Positions 8,573 to 17,522 of a stretch of 64,000 bases of DNA are shown here, piece by piece. Location of the stretch: the NCBI GenBank assembly GCA_963800395.1, contig CAWDBD010000003.1:62001-126000 (forward strand), given 5' to 3'. The translations under genes were made by a program, and so were the position numbers. The stretch is from DASSBG01 sp963800395. GTDB lineage: Bacteria > Pseudomonadota > Gammaproteobacteria > Xanthomonadales > Rhodanobacteraceae. Position 1 is the first letter of the stretch. The number at the start of each line of letters is the position of its first letter. The notes under the pieces are model-generated. The model searched no databases. It was not told the origin of the DNA and saw only the letters and a program-made list of their open reading frames with translations.

Positions 8573-9187
8573 CTACGCGCCGGTGCTGCCGTGTGCGCCG
8601 CTGCCGAGCAGGCGTTCGACGTAGCGCGCCAGCAGATCGACCTCGATGTTCACGGCATCACCGCTGCGCCGCTGGGCGAAGGTGGTCTGTTCCACCGTAT
8701 GCGGGATCAGGTTGGCGCCGAAGCGCACGCCCTCGACCTCGTTCACGGTCAGGCTGGTGCCGTCAATGGTGATCGAGCCCTTGTGCGCGATGTAGCGGGC
8801 GAGCTCCTGCGGCACCTCGAAGACCCAGCGCTGCGAACGCCCGTCCGGCCGGATCGAGACGACCGAGCCGATGCCGTCGACATGGCCGGACACCAGGTGT
8901 CCGCCGAGGTGGTCGGCCAGACGCAGTGCCTTCTCCAGATTGACCGGATCGCCGGCCTTGAGGCTGCCCAGCGTGGTCAGTGACAGCGACTCGTTGGACA
9001 CGTCGGCAGCGAAGCCGTCCGCATCCAGCGCCACGGCGGTGAGGCAGCAGCCGCATACGGCGACCGAATCGCCAGGCTGCACGTCGGACAGGTCAAGCTC
9101 GCCGCTGGCAATGCTCAGGCGCACGTCTCCACCGCGCGGCTCGAGCGCACGCACGCGACCCACGCACTGGATGATGCCCGTGAACAT
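8573..9187 (-). CDS. ribE: Riboflavin synthase, alpha chain
   Basis: A 204-residue enzyme that dismutates two lumazines to riboflavin. It shows the invariant MFTGII start, two barrel repeats, and HLVSGHVDGIG and GTSLTVNEV in the expected places. The frame opens nine codons earlier, but MFTGII at 9187 is the conserved start. It is the first gene downstream of the FMN riboswitch and terminator, and ribB-ribH follows after 78 bp. The alternative symbol ribC is used for the same protein in some genomes. Confidence 0.95.
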   Translation of the reverse strand: MFTGIIQCVGRVRALEPRGGDVRLSIASGELDLSDVQPGDSVAVCGCCLTAVALDADGFAADVSNESLSLTTLGSLKAGDPVNLEKALRLADHLGGHLVSGHVDGIGSVVSIRPDGRSQRWVFEVPQELARYIAHKGSITIDGTSLTVNEVEGVRFGANLIPHTVEQTTFAQRRSGDAVNIEVDLLARYVERLLGSGAHGSTGA

Positions 9188-9269
9188 GTCAGTGCGTTCC
9201 CGGTCGGGAGGCACACCCGGGTGTTGCCACTAGGACTTTCATGAAACGTTTCCCGTCATGTGGAATGAA

Positions 9270-9294
9270 CGAAAAACGCCTCAAGGCACGAGGC
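9270..9294 (-). terminator. Intrinsic terminator between FMN riboswitch and ribE
   Basis: On the transcribed (minus) strand a GCCTC / GAGGC stem with a 7-base loop is followed at once by GTTTTTC. It lies between the FMN aptamer and ribE, the place of a riboswitch expression platform. A second inverted repeat (CAACCC / GGGTTG, about 9299-9314) lies just upstream and may pair alternatively. Confidence 0.65.
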
Positions 9295-9325
9295 TGCACA
9301 ACCCATCGGGTTGCGTGGCCGTCTT

Positions 9326-9455
9326 CTTTCATCCGGACTGTGACCGTCGGCTCCGGATTTGGACCGGATCTGCTGACCTCACGAAACCTCGTGAGCGCTC
9401 GCGGGCTCGTGCCTTGGCACCTACCGCCGGTGGGGACTTTCACCCCGCCCTGAAG
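9326..9455 (-). promoter_or_regulatory. FMN riboswitch (RFN element)
   Basis: Read on the minus strand, the element starts with the hallmark GGGCGGGGTGAAAGTCCCC and ACCGGCGGTA, has a variable stem, and ends with GGTCAGCAGATCCGGT, a paired CCGGAGCCGACGGTCACAGT, and CCGGATGAA. These are the conserved RFN blocks in order. It lies between ribD and ribE, so FMN should reduce expression of ribE, ribB-ribH and the following nusB-thiL-pgpA, but not of ribD upstream. Confidence 0.95.
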
Positions 9456-9564
9456 ACGTTGTTGATGTTGCTGCACCGGGCGAGCCCGGCGACGCACATG
9501 ATAACACCCGCCGTCGTCAGGCGGGCCAGTGTCCGCTTGACCCGGCCCGGAACCGGCTGCGGCT

Positions 9565-10671
9565 TCAGGCTGGAGCCTGAGCCCCCGCGGCATGCGGTCG
9601 CAGTCGAATGCGCAGGTCCTCGCCAATGGGCAGCCGATCCAGGACATTCAGCTGCCAGCGTTCGGCCATGTCTGCCAACGGTGGCAGCATCAGCAAGGGC
9701 CGCGCCCGATTGCCCAGCAATACCGGCGCCACATAGAGCAGCAATTCGTCGACCAATCCCGCACAGAGCAGCGCACCGCCCAGGGTCGGTCCGGCCTCGA
9801 CATGCAATTCATTGATTTCGCGCTCGGCCAGCAGGGCCAGTACCGCATCCAGATCAAGACCGGATGAGGATTCGGGCACGGCAGCGCACTCGACCGCAGC
9901 AAAACGCGCGTCGGGCTGCACCGAGGCAGCATGCAGGAGCAGCGTCGGCGCGGAGCCGTCAAGCAGCCGCGCGCCCTCGGGCGTGCGCAACTGCCGATCC
10001 AGCACCACGCGCAGCGGCGGCACAAACGGCACGTCAGACAGACGCACAGTCAGGCGCGGATCGTCGGCCAATACGGTACCGCTGCCGGTGAGGATCGCCG
10101 AACTGCGTGCCCGCCACCTCTGCACGTCGGCGCGCGCTGCCTCGCCGGTGATCCACTTCGAGCTTCCGTCGGCCAGCGCCGTGCGCCCGTCAAGACTCAT
10201 GGCCAGCTTGACCCGCACGAAGGGTCGCCGGCGTTCGATGCGGCTGAAAAAGCCGATATTGAGTTCGCGTGCCTCCGCACGCAGCAATCCGGTATCCACC
10301 GTGATCCCGGCGTCGCGCAAACGCGTCAGGCCGCGGCCGTCGACCTGCGGATTGGGGTCCTCGCTGGCCACTACCACCCGCACCACCCCGGCATCGACCA
10401 ATGCGTCGGCACAGGGCGGCGTGCGGCCATGATGCGCACACGGCTCCAGCGTCACATAGGCCGTGGCGCCGCGCGCCCGATCGCCCGCCTCACGCAAGGC
10501 AAAAACCTCGGCATGCGGCTCGCCGGCACGGGCGTGAAAGCCCTCGCCGACGACAGCATCACCGTGCGCGATCACGCAGCCCACCCGCGGGTTTGGCATG
10601 CTGGTGAACAGGCCACGTTCGGCCAGTTGCAGGGCGCGCTGCATGTGCTGGTGGTCGCGTATTGAAAACAT
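9565..10671 (-). CDS. ribD: Bifunctional riboflavin deaminase/reductase RibD
   Basis: A 368-residue enzyme: the N-terminal cytidine-deaminase-like domain (zinc ligands in HAEVFAL and PCAHHGRTPPC) deaminates the pyrimidine intermediate, and the C-terminal reductase domain (from VRVKLAMSLDGRTA to GGALL) reduces it with NADPH. It follows nrdR by 21 bp and sits upstream of, and so outside the control of, the FMN riboswitch. Length is normal for the family. Confidence 0.95.
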   Translation of the reverse strand: MFSIRDHQHMQRALQLAERGLFTSMPNPRVGCVIAHGDAVVGEGFHARAGEPHAEVFALREAGDRARGATAYVTLEPCAHHGRTPPCADALVDAGVVRVVVASEDPNPQVDGRGLTRLRDAGITVDTGLLRAEARELNIGFFSRIERRRPFVRVKLAMSLDGRTALADGSSKWITGEAARADVQRWRARSSAILTGSGTVLADDPRLTVRLSDVPFVPPLRVVLDRQLRTPEGARLLDGSAPTLLLHAASVQPDARFAAVECAAVPESSSGLDLDAVLALLAEREINELHVEAGPTLGGALLCAGLVDELLLYVAPVLLGNRARPLLMLPPLADMAERWQLNVLDRLPIGEDLRIRLRPHAAGAQAPA

Positions 10672-10692
10672 GCCTGGCCCTTGCCCGGCCGG

Positions 10693-11208
10693 CTATTTGC
10701 CGGGCTTGCCGGAGTTGTCCCCCAGCAATGGTATCTGCAAGTCCTTCAGGTCAGGCAGGTCACGCTCCAGGCGCTCGATTTCTTCGCGGAAGGCATGTAC
10801 GTCCTCGAATTTGCGATACACCGAGGCAAAACGCACATAGGCTACCTGGTCAAGCTTCTTCAGCGCCTCCATGACCAACTCGCCAATCTGCCGCGAAGGC
10901 ACCTCACGCTCACTGCGCCGGCGCAGGGCGTCAATGACCGAGCGCACGGCGGCATCCACGGCATGGCTCGGGACCGGCCGCTTCTGCAGCGCACGCTCAA
11001 AACTGAGGCGCAGCTTGTTTTCGTCAAAGGTTTCACGCCGCTCGTCACTCTTGACGATGCTGGGAAGCTTCAGTTCCACCGTCTCGAAAGTGTTGAAGCG
11101 CTCGCCACATTGCGGACACTCGCGCCTCCGCCGCACAATCGCGCCGTCCTCGGTCAGGCGCGAGTCGATCACGCGGGTATCGTCGTGCTGGCAGAAGGGG
11201 CAGTGCAT
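10693..11208 (-). CDS. nrdR: Ribonucleotide reductase repressor NrdR
   Basis: A 171-residue repressor of nrd genes. It has the N-terminal zinc ribbon (MHCPFC and ECPQCGERFNTFE) and the ATP-cone that senses ATP/dATP. The open frame extends upstream into a heptanucleotide repeat array, giving spurious SPESRVP residues; the true start is MHCPFC at 11208. The glyA-nrdR-ribD order is conserved in gammaproteobacteria. Confidence 0.95.
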   Translation of the reverse strand: MHCPFCQHDDTRVIDSRLTEDGAIVRRRRECPQCGERFNTFETVELKLPSIVKSDERRETFDENKLRLSFERALQKRPVPSHAVDAAVRSVIDALRRRSEREVPSRQIGELVMEALKKLDQVAYVRFASVYRKFEDVHAFREEIERLERDLPDLKDLQIPLLGDNSGKPGK

Positions 11209-11218
11209 CAGTCTGGTC

Positions 11219-11401
11219 GGGGCTCGGGGCTCGGGACTCGATAACACCGGGACTCGGGACTCGGGACTCGGGACTCGGTAAAGCGGTGATTTCGTTGCTG
11301 CCTGAGGCAAACGCGGAGTGATCGGGGTTTCGGGGCAACATCGATCAAGGGCCGGAAACCCGGCTCTTCGCCGAGTCCCGTGCCCCGAGTCCCGAGTCCC
11401 G
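11219..11401. repeat. Inverted pair of GGGACTC heptad arrays between glyA and nrdR
   Basis: The left arm (11219-11278) is mainly tandem GGGACTC with a short interruption; the right arm (11371-11401) is GAGTCCC, the reverse complement. The central 90 bp include a CAAGGGCCGGAAACCCGG segment and end in CTCTTCGCCGAGTCCC, similar to the right borders of the elements in the secretion operon. The left arm satisfies the G3-N4-G3-N4-G3-N4-G3 quadruplex rule. The array fills almost the whole glyA-nrdR gap. Confidence 0.9.
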
Positions 11402-11409
11402 CACTCAAG

Positions 11410-12663
<1,254 letters not shown>

Positions 12664-13040
12664 CACTCGCACCTCGAAAGCGGTCCGGGCCGCCCAGTGC
12701 AGCCGGAATCAGACGGAAATGGTAGCCCAGCGCAGCCAATAACCCAACATATGCCGGCCCGCAGACCTGTGCCGCTCTGGCCAGAATCAGAATCCGGCAT
12801 CCCCTGCCCGGCATGCTGCGGCTGCAGGGCGCAACCTGACAACGCTGCAGAAAGGCGGCAACACATGCCGCCGCGTGCGTGTGGATTTACTGCGGCTGCG
12901 CGCAGAATGACGATGCTGGGGTTTGCTCGGCCACCGCGCGCACCGCTCCCCGAATGCCGGTGGATACGGGCAGGAAGCTCAAAGGACCGTATAATGGGCG
13001 GTTGATCTCCATTCAAACCCAGACACTTTGCGGAGCCTGC
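12664..13040. other. Divergent intergenic region glyA / ettA
   Basis: This gap of 377 bp separates the divergent starts of glyA and ettA and must hold both promoters. On the plus strand a TATAAT hexamer lies at 12990-12995, about 46 bp before ettA, without a recognisable -35. A CGGCATCCCCTGCCCGGCATGC stretch near 12800 is weakly palindromic. I see no gene or riboswitch. Confidence 0.5.
12990..12995 (+). promoter_or_regulatory. Candidate -10 box for ettA
   Basis: A perfect TATAAT in otherwise GC-rich sequence, 46 bp upstream of the ettA start. The position 17 bp further upstream does not resemble TTGACA, so this is a suggestion from the -10 alone. Confidence 0.4.
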
Positions 13041-14702
13041 ATGCAGTACATCTACACCATGAACGCGGTCAGCAAGACCATTCCGCCGCGTCGTCCGATC
13101 ATCAAGGACATCTCGCTGTCCTTCTTCCCTGGTGCCAAGATCGGCCTGCTGGGCCTGAACGGTGCCGGCAAGTCCACCGTGCTGCGCATCATGGCCGGCG
13201 TCGACCAGGACTTCCAGGGCGAGGCACGGCCGCAACCGGGCATCAAGGTGGGTTACCTGGCGCAGGAACCCGAGCTTGATCCCGACAAGACCGTGCGCGA
13301 GGCCGTCGAGGAAGGAGTGGGCGAAGTGCTCCAGGCGCAGGCGAGGCTGGAGGAAATCTACGCCGCCTATGCCGAGGAAGGCGCCGATTTCGAAAAGCTG
13401 GCCGAGGAACAGCAGAAGCTGGAAAACCTGCTCCAGGCCAATGATGCGCACGCACTGGAACGGCAGCTGGAGATTGCTGCCGATGCCCTGCGCATCCCGC
13501 CCTGGGACGCAAAGATCGGTCCGCTTTCCGGTGGCGAAAAGCGTCGCGTGGCCTTGTGCCGCCTGCTTCTGAGCAAGCCGGACATGCTGCTGCTGGACGA
13601 ACCAACCAACCATCTGGACGCCGAATCGGTGGACTGGCTGGAACAGTTCCTCAAGGATTTCACCGGCACCGTGGTGGCGGTCACCCATGATCGCTATTTT
13701 CTCGACAATGCGGCCGAGTGGATTCTGGAACTCGATCGCGGCCACGGCATTCCCTGGAAAGGCAACTACTCGTCCTGGCTGGAACAGAAGCAGGAGCGCC
13801 TGCTGCAGGAAGCGTCGTCGGAGAAGGCCCGCCAGAAGGCGCTCAAGCGCGAGCTGGAATGGGTACGCTCGGCCAAGAAGGGCCGCCAGTCCAAGGGCAA
13901 GGCACGTCTGCAGCGCTTCGAGGAGCTCAATGCAGTCGACTACCAGCGCCGCAACGAGACCAACGAGATCTTCATTCCGCCCGGCGAGCGTCTGGGCAAC
14001 CGGGTGATCGAGTTCAAGGGTGTCAGCAAGGGCTTCGGCGACCGCCTGCTGATCGACGACCTGTCCTTCAGCGTGCCACCGGGCGCCATTGTCGGCGTGA
14101 TCGGCCCCAATGGTGCCGGCAAGTCGACCCTGTTCAAACTGATCACCGGAGCCGAAACACCCGATTCGGGCGAGGTCGAAATCGGGCCCACGGTCAACCT
14201 GGCCTACGTGGACCAGTCGCGTGCCGAGCTGCAGGGCGACAACAATGTCTGGCAGGAAATTTCCGGCGGCTCGGACATCATCACCATCGGCAATTTCGAG
14301 ATCCAGTCACGCGCCTACATCGGCCGCTTCAACTTCAAGGGCACCGACCAGCAAAAACGTGTCGGCACCCTGTCGGGTGGTGAGCGCGGTCGCCTGCATC
14401 TGGCCAAGACCCTGCTCGAAGGCGGCAACGTGCTGCTGCTGGACGAACCCTCCAATGACCTGGACGTGGAAACCCTGCGCGCGCTGGAAGATGCCATGCT
14501 GGAATTTCCCGGCTGCGCCATGGTGATCAGCCATGATCGCTGGTTCCTGGACCGCATTGCCACGCATATCCTGGCCTTCGAGGGTGACTCGCATGTCGAG
14601 TTCTTCCCCGGCAACTACGGCGAATACGAGGAAGACAAGAAGCGTCGCCTGGGCGAAGACGCCGCGCGCCCGCATCGGGTGCGCTACAAGAAACTGGCTT
14701 GA
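13041..14702 (+). CDS. ettA: Energy-dependent translational throttle protein EttA (ABC-F)
   Basis: A 553-residue soluble ABC-F ATPase that binds the ribosomal E site and gates translation with the ATP/ADP ratio. Two ABC cassettes are visible: Walker A GLNGAGKST and GPNGAGKST, signatures LSGGEKRR and LSGGERGR, Walker B/D-loops LLDEPTNHLDAE and LLDEPSNDLDVE. The inter-domain linker is charged, with WVRSAKKGRQSKGKARLQR typical of the P-site tRNA interaction motif. No membrane segments. The frame opens earlier at 12879, but MQYIYTM at 13041, preceded by GCGGAG, is the family start. Plus strand, alone. Confidence 0.95.
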   Translation: MQYIYTMNAVSKTIPPRRPIIKDISLSFFPGAKIGLLGLNGAGKSTVLRIMAGVDQDFQGEARPQPGIKVGYLAQEPELDPDKTVREAVEEGVGEVLQAQARLEEIYAAYAEEGADFEKLAEEQQKLENLLQANDAHALERQLEIAADALRIPPWDAKIGPLSGGEKRRVALCRLLLSKPDMLLLDEPTNHLDAESVDWLEQFLKDFTGTVVAVTHDRYFLDNAAEWILELDRGHGIPWKGNYSSWLEQKQERLLQEASSEKARQKALKRELEWVRSAKKGRQSKGKARLQRFEELNAVDYQRRNETNEIFIPPGERLGNRVIEFKGVSKGFGDRLLIDDLSFSVPPGAIVGVIGPNGAGKSTLFKLITGAETPDSGEVEIGPTVNLAYVDQSRAELQGDNNVWQEISGGSDIITIGNFEIQSRAYIGRFNFKGTDQQKRVGTLSGGERGRLHLAKTLLEGGNVLLLDEPSNDLDVETLRALEDAMLEFPGCAMVISHDRWFLDRIATHILAFEGDSHVEFFPGNYGEYEEDKKRRLGEDAARPHRVRYKKLA

Positions 14703-14706
14703 GTGC

Positions 14707-14892
14707 CGGGACTCGGGACTCGGGACTCGGGACTCGGGACTCGGGACTCGGGACTCGGGACTCGGGACTCGGCATGGCCACGATGCACCACAATCGGCCG
14801 TGCATGATGCCACGCAGTTCGTCATCCCGGCGCAGGCCGGGATCCAGTCTGGTACTGTGCGCAGCACTCGGGACTCGGGGCTCGGGACTCGG
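14707..14892. repeat. GGGACTC heptad arrays (two, same orientation) with an embedded REP
   Basis: Directly after the ettA stop come about nine perfect tandem GGGACTC units (14707-14772). A second short array of the same orientation lies at 14866-14892. Between them is a REP-like hairpin. This locus differs from the others in having no inverted right arm, so it may be a half or rearranged element. Confidence 0.9.
14821..14848. repeat. REP-like hairpin
   Basis: GTCATCCCGGCGCAGGCCGGGATCCAG type element: arms ATCCCGGC / GCCGGGAT. It belongs to the same family as the copy at 14969-14999. Confidence 0.75.
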
Positions 14893-14968
14893 TCTGCTGC
14901 CTGATTGATCCTTCGCCTGCAGGCAAGGGGCGAGGGCGGAGTCACGGAACCGGGTCTGCTCGCCTCTT

Positions 14969-14999
14969 GTCATTCCCGCGTAAGCGGGAATCCAGTGAC
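14969..14999. repeat. REP-like hairpin upstream of pyrF
   Basis: Arms ATTCCCGC / GCGGGAAT flanked by GTC and CCAGTGAC. Sequences of this form are widely dispersed in GC-rich proteobacteria. It ends 32 bp before the pyrF start, so it may lie in the pyrF leader. Confidence 0.75.
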
Positions 15000-15031
15000 T
15001 TATCATGCACTACAAGCAACGGGAGCATCAC

Positions 15032-15850
15032 ATGAACTTCATGCAGGCATTGCGGCAGCGCTGGACGGAGGTGGACACGCTGGTGTGCGTGGGGCTGGAT
15101 CCGGATCCGGCTCGATTTCCGCAGGGATTGCGCGAGTCGTCCGATGCCGTGTTCGCATTCTGCCGCGACATTGTCGACGCCACCGCCGACCAGGTCTGCG
15201 CCTTCAAGCCGCAAATAGCCCACTTCGCCGCGCTGCGAGCCGAGGACGCGCTGGAACGCCTGATTGCGCATATCCACGCCAGACATCCTGGTGTGCCCGT
15301 CATTCTGGATGCCAAGCGCGGCGACATCGGATCCACCGCCGAACGCTATGCGCGGGAAGCCTTTGAGCGCTACGCAGCCGATGCGGTCACGCTGAACCCG
15401 TATCTGGGGCGCGACTCGATCCAGCCATTCCTGGACCGTACCGACAAGGGCGTCATCGTGCTGTGCCGGACCTCCAATCCGGGTGGCGAGGATTTCCAGA
15501 ACCTCGACTGCAACGGTCGTCCGCTGTTTCTGCACGTGGCCCGGACCATTGCCGAGAGCTGGAATGAACATGGCAATTGTGCGCTTGTGACCGGCGCCAC
15601 CTATCCCGGGGAACTGGGTCAGGTGCGTGCAACGGTCGGCGACATGCCCCTGCTGGTACCGGGTATCGGCGCCCAGGGCGGCGACCTGGCTGCGGTGCTG
15701 CAGCACGGCCTGACCGAATCCGGCCACGGACTGATGATCAGTTCATCACGCGCAATCCTGTACGCATCGGAGGGCGACGATTACGCACAGGCAGCCGCCA
15801 CCGCCGCCAGGACCCTGCGCGAGAGCATCAATCAGCTTCGGGCCGGCTGA
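15032..15850 (+). CDS. pyrF: Orotidine 5'-phosphate decarboxylase
   Basis: A 272-residue enzyme for the last step of UMP synthesis. It belongs to the longer family with catalytic LDAKRGDIGSTAERYA (Lys-Asp pair) near residue 98, and has VGLDPDP, FKPQIAHF and VPGIGAQGGD. The start at 15032 has GGGAG eight bases upstream; nine codons of open frame before it have no site. Alone on the plus strand behind a repeat-rich gap of 329 bp. Confidence 0.95.
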   Translation: MNFMQALRQRWTEVDTLVCVGLDPDPARFPQGLRESSDAVFAFCRDIVDATADQVCAFKPQIAHFAALRAEDALERLIAHIHARHPGVPVILDAKRGDIGSTAERYAREAFERYAADAVTLNPYLGRDSIQPFLDRTDKGVIVLCRTSNPGGEDFQNLDCNGRPLFLHVARTIAESWNEHGNCALVTGATYPGELGQVRATVGDMPLLVPGIGAQGGDLAAVLQHGLTESGHGLMISSSRAILYASEGDDYAQAAATAARTLRESINQLRAG

Positions 15851-15979
15851 CCCAGCCCCGCGACAGCACCCGCGCCGGCAACGGATGTCCGCGCAGGATA
15901 TCGATACCGGGATTGCGGGACGATGGCGTGGGCGTGCTTGCCGGCGCCCGACCGGGTCGCCATGCAGGCCAGGCCAGCC

Positions 15980-16519
15980 TCACGCCTGCTCCAGGTCTGC
16001 CAGCTCCGGGAACAGTGCCGAATTGAAACCGAACTGACTGAAATCGGTGATACGCGACGGATACAGCCGCCCGATCAGATGATCGCATTCATGCTGCACC
16101 ACGCGGGCATGAAAGCCCTGCGCCTCGCGCTCGATCAGCTGCCCGTGCGGATCCAGTCCGCGATAACGGATGCGTGCATGGCGCTCCACCACACCGCGCA
16201 GTCCAGGCACGGAAAGACAGCCTTCCCAGCCCGCTTCCTTGGTATCGCTCAAGGGGATGATGACGGGATTCAGCAATATCGTGCGCGGGACGGCCTCGGC
16301 GTCGGGGTAGCGGTCACTGGATTCGAAGCCGAAGATGGCCAGTTGCAGATCAACACCAATCTGCGGCGCCGCCAGCCCCACGCCACCGGCATGGCGCATG
16401 GTGTCGAACATGTCGCCAACCAGCGCATCCAGATCGGCACTGCCGAACATGGCCGCGGCTACCGGCGGCGCCACACGCGACAGGCGCGGGTCACCCATTT
16501 TCAGGATTTCACGGATCAT
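15980..16519 (-). CDS. def: Peptide deformylase
   Basis: A 179-residue metalloenzyme that removes the formyl group from nascent proteins. Three family motifs are present: GGVGLAAPQIG, EGCLSVPG with the metal-binding Cys, and QHECDHLIG with both metal His. It is not next to fmt, as def often is; a second def copy may exist elsewhere. The C-terminal part ITDFSQFGFNSALFPE is typical of the shorter accessory deformylases. Confidence 0.93.
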   Translation of the reverse strand: MIREILKMGDPRLSRVAPPVAAAMFGSADLDALVGDMFDTMRHAGGVGLAAPQIGVDLQLAIFGFESSDRYPDAEAVPRTILLNPVIIPLSDTKEAGWEGCLSVPGLRGVVERHARIRYRGLDPHGQLIEREAQGFHARVVQHECDHLIGRLYPSRITDFSQFGFNSALFPELADLEQA

Positions 16520-16613
16520 GCTTGCCCTGGCTGAGACGGCGCAAGAGTGTTCTTGCAGTGTCAGTTTAGGCGAGGAACGCGATACCTGTCAGGCAGCATG
16601 CAGCAGCGCGTCG

Positions 16614-17522
16614 TCATGCACCGGGCATTGCCCTGGCATCAGCACGCGGCGAGGACCAGAGCATGGCCGGTAGCTGCACCAGAAAATGCAGCCAGATTCC
16701 GGGCCACACCAGCGCACTGGCCAGCCATGACCTGGCGGCCGGATCGTGCTGGCGAAACCAGCGCCACATGCCGCGGTGCTTGTGCCACGCCACGAAGACC
16801 GGGCGATGATGACTGGAGCTGCCCTGGACATGCACCACGCGCAGCTCACCTGCCAGCAGAACCCGGCTGCCCGCGTCGCGCACCCGACGACACAGGTCAA
16901 GATCCTCGAAATGCAGGAAATACTGCTCATCGAACCCGCCGATGCGTCGCAGCAGGCTGCGCCGCACCAGCATCAGGGCGCCTGACACGGCCTCGACCTC
17001 GATCATCGAGGCGGGAATGGGCGAGGCGTCGTCGACCGTTTCACCGGAACCGAAACCCAGCTGCGCCAGCGAACGACGCAACAGCGGGTCGCGTCGTCGC
17101 GAGGCCGGGTCCACCGTCCCGTCCTGGTCCACCATGACGGCGCCGATGAGACCGGCATCATCATTGCTTGCGGCAATGCTCATCAGCCTTTCCAGATCGG
17201 CCGGAGGCAACAGGACATCGGGGTTGAGGATCAGGAGCCAGTCGCTTGTCAGGCCTTTTGCAGCCCGATTGACCGCGGCGCCAAACCCCAGGTTGCGCGA
17301 GCTGCAGGCCACGTGCAGGCGGGCATCATCCTTGTGCTTTTGCTCAATGCGTTGCGCTACGCCGTCGCGCGATGCGTTGTCGAACAACTGCACGCACTGC
17401 GGCAGCGGGCTGGCCAACACGTTGGCGATACAGGTCTCCAGCAGCGGGCCGCTGTCGGCCGACACGATGATGACTGCCACACCGGGCCATGAATCTGCAC
17501 GCCCGGTGTGGCCCTGAGTCAC
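16614..17522 (-). CDS. Family 2 glycosyltransferase (rhamnosyltransferase WbbL-like)
   Basis: A 302-residue inverting glycosyltransferase, probably cytoplasmic and building a surface polysaccharide. The GT-A fold shows VAVIIVSADS at the N-terminus, NLGFGAAVNRA, LLILNPDVLLP in the DXD position and GGFDEQYFLHFEDLDLCRR, the pattern seen in rhamnosyltransferases. It starts with GTG and overlaps the stop of the preceding gene as GTGA, so it is the last gene of a coupled five-gene operon with an ABC exporter. The sugar transferred cannot be read from sequence. Confidence 0.85.
   Translation of the reverse strand: MTQGHTGRADSWPGVAVIIVSADSGPLLETCIANVLASPLPQCVQLFDNASRDGVAQRIEQKHKDDARLHVACSSRNLGFGAAVNRAAKGLTSDWLLILNPDVLLPPADLERLMSIAASNDDAGLIGAVMVDQDGTVDPASRRRDPLLRRSLAQLGFGSGETVDDASPIPASMIEVEAVSGALMLVRRSLLRRIGGFDEQYFLHFEDLDLCRRVRDAGSRVLLAGELRVVHVQGSSSHHRPVFVAWHKHRGMWRWFRQHDPAARSWLASALVWPGIWLHFLVQLPAMLWSSPRADARAMPGA

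Noticed and set aside
14699..14908. Small proteins made of GTRDSGLG or SPESRVP repeats (also at 11.2, 43.0 and 45.3 kb)
   Set aside because: Translations of the 7-bp arrays; a period of 7 keeps all frames open. Not genes, although the array is read through in the gspH leader.
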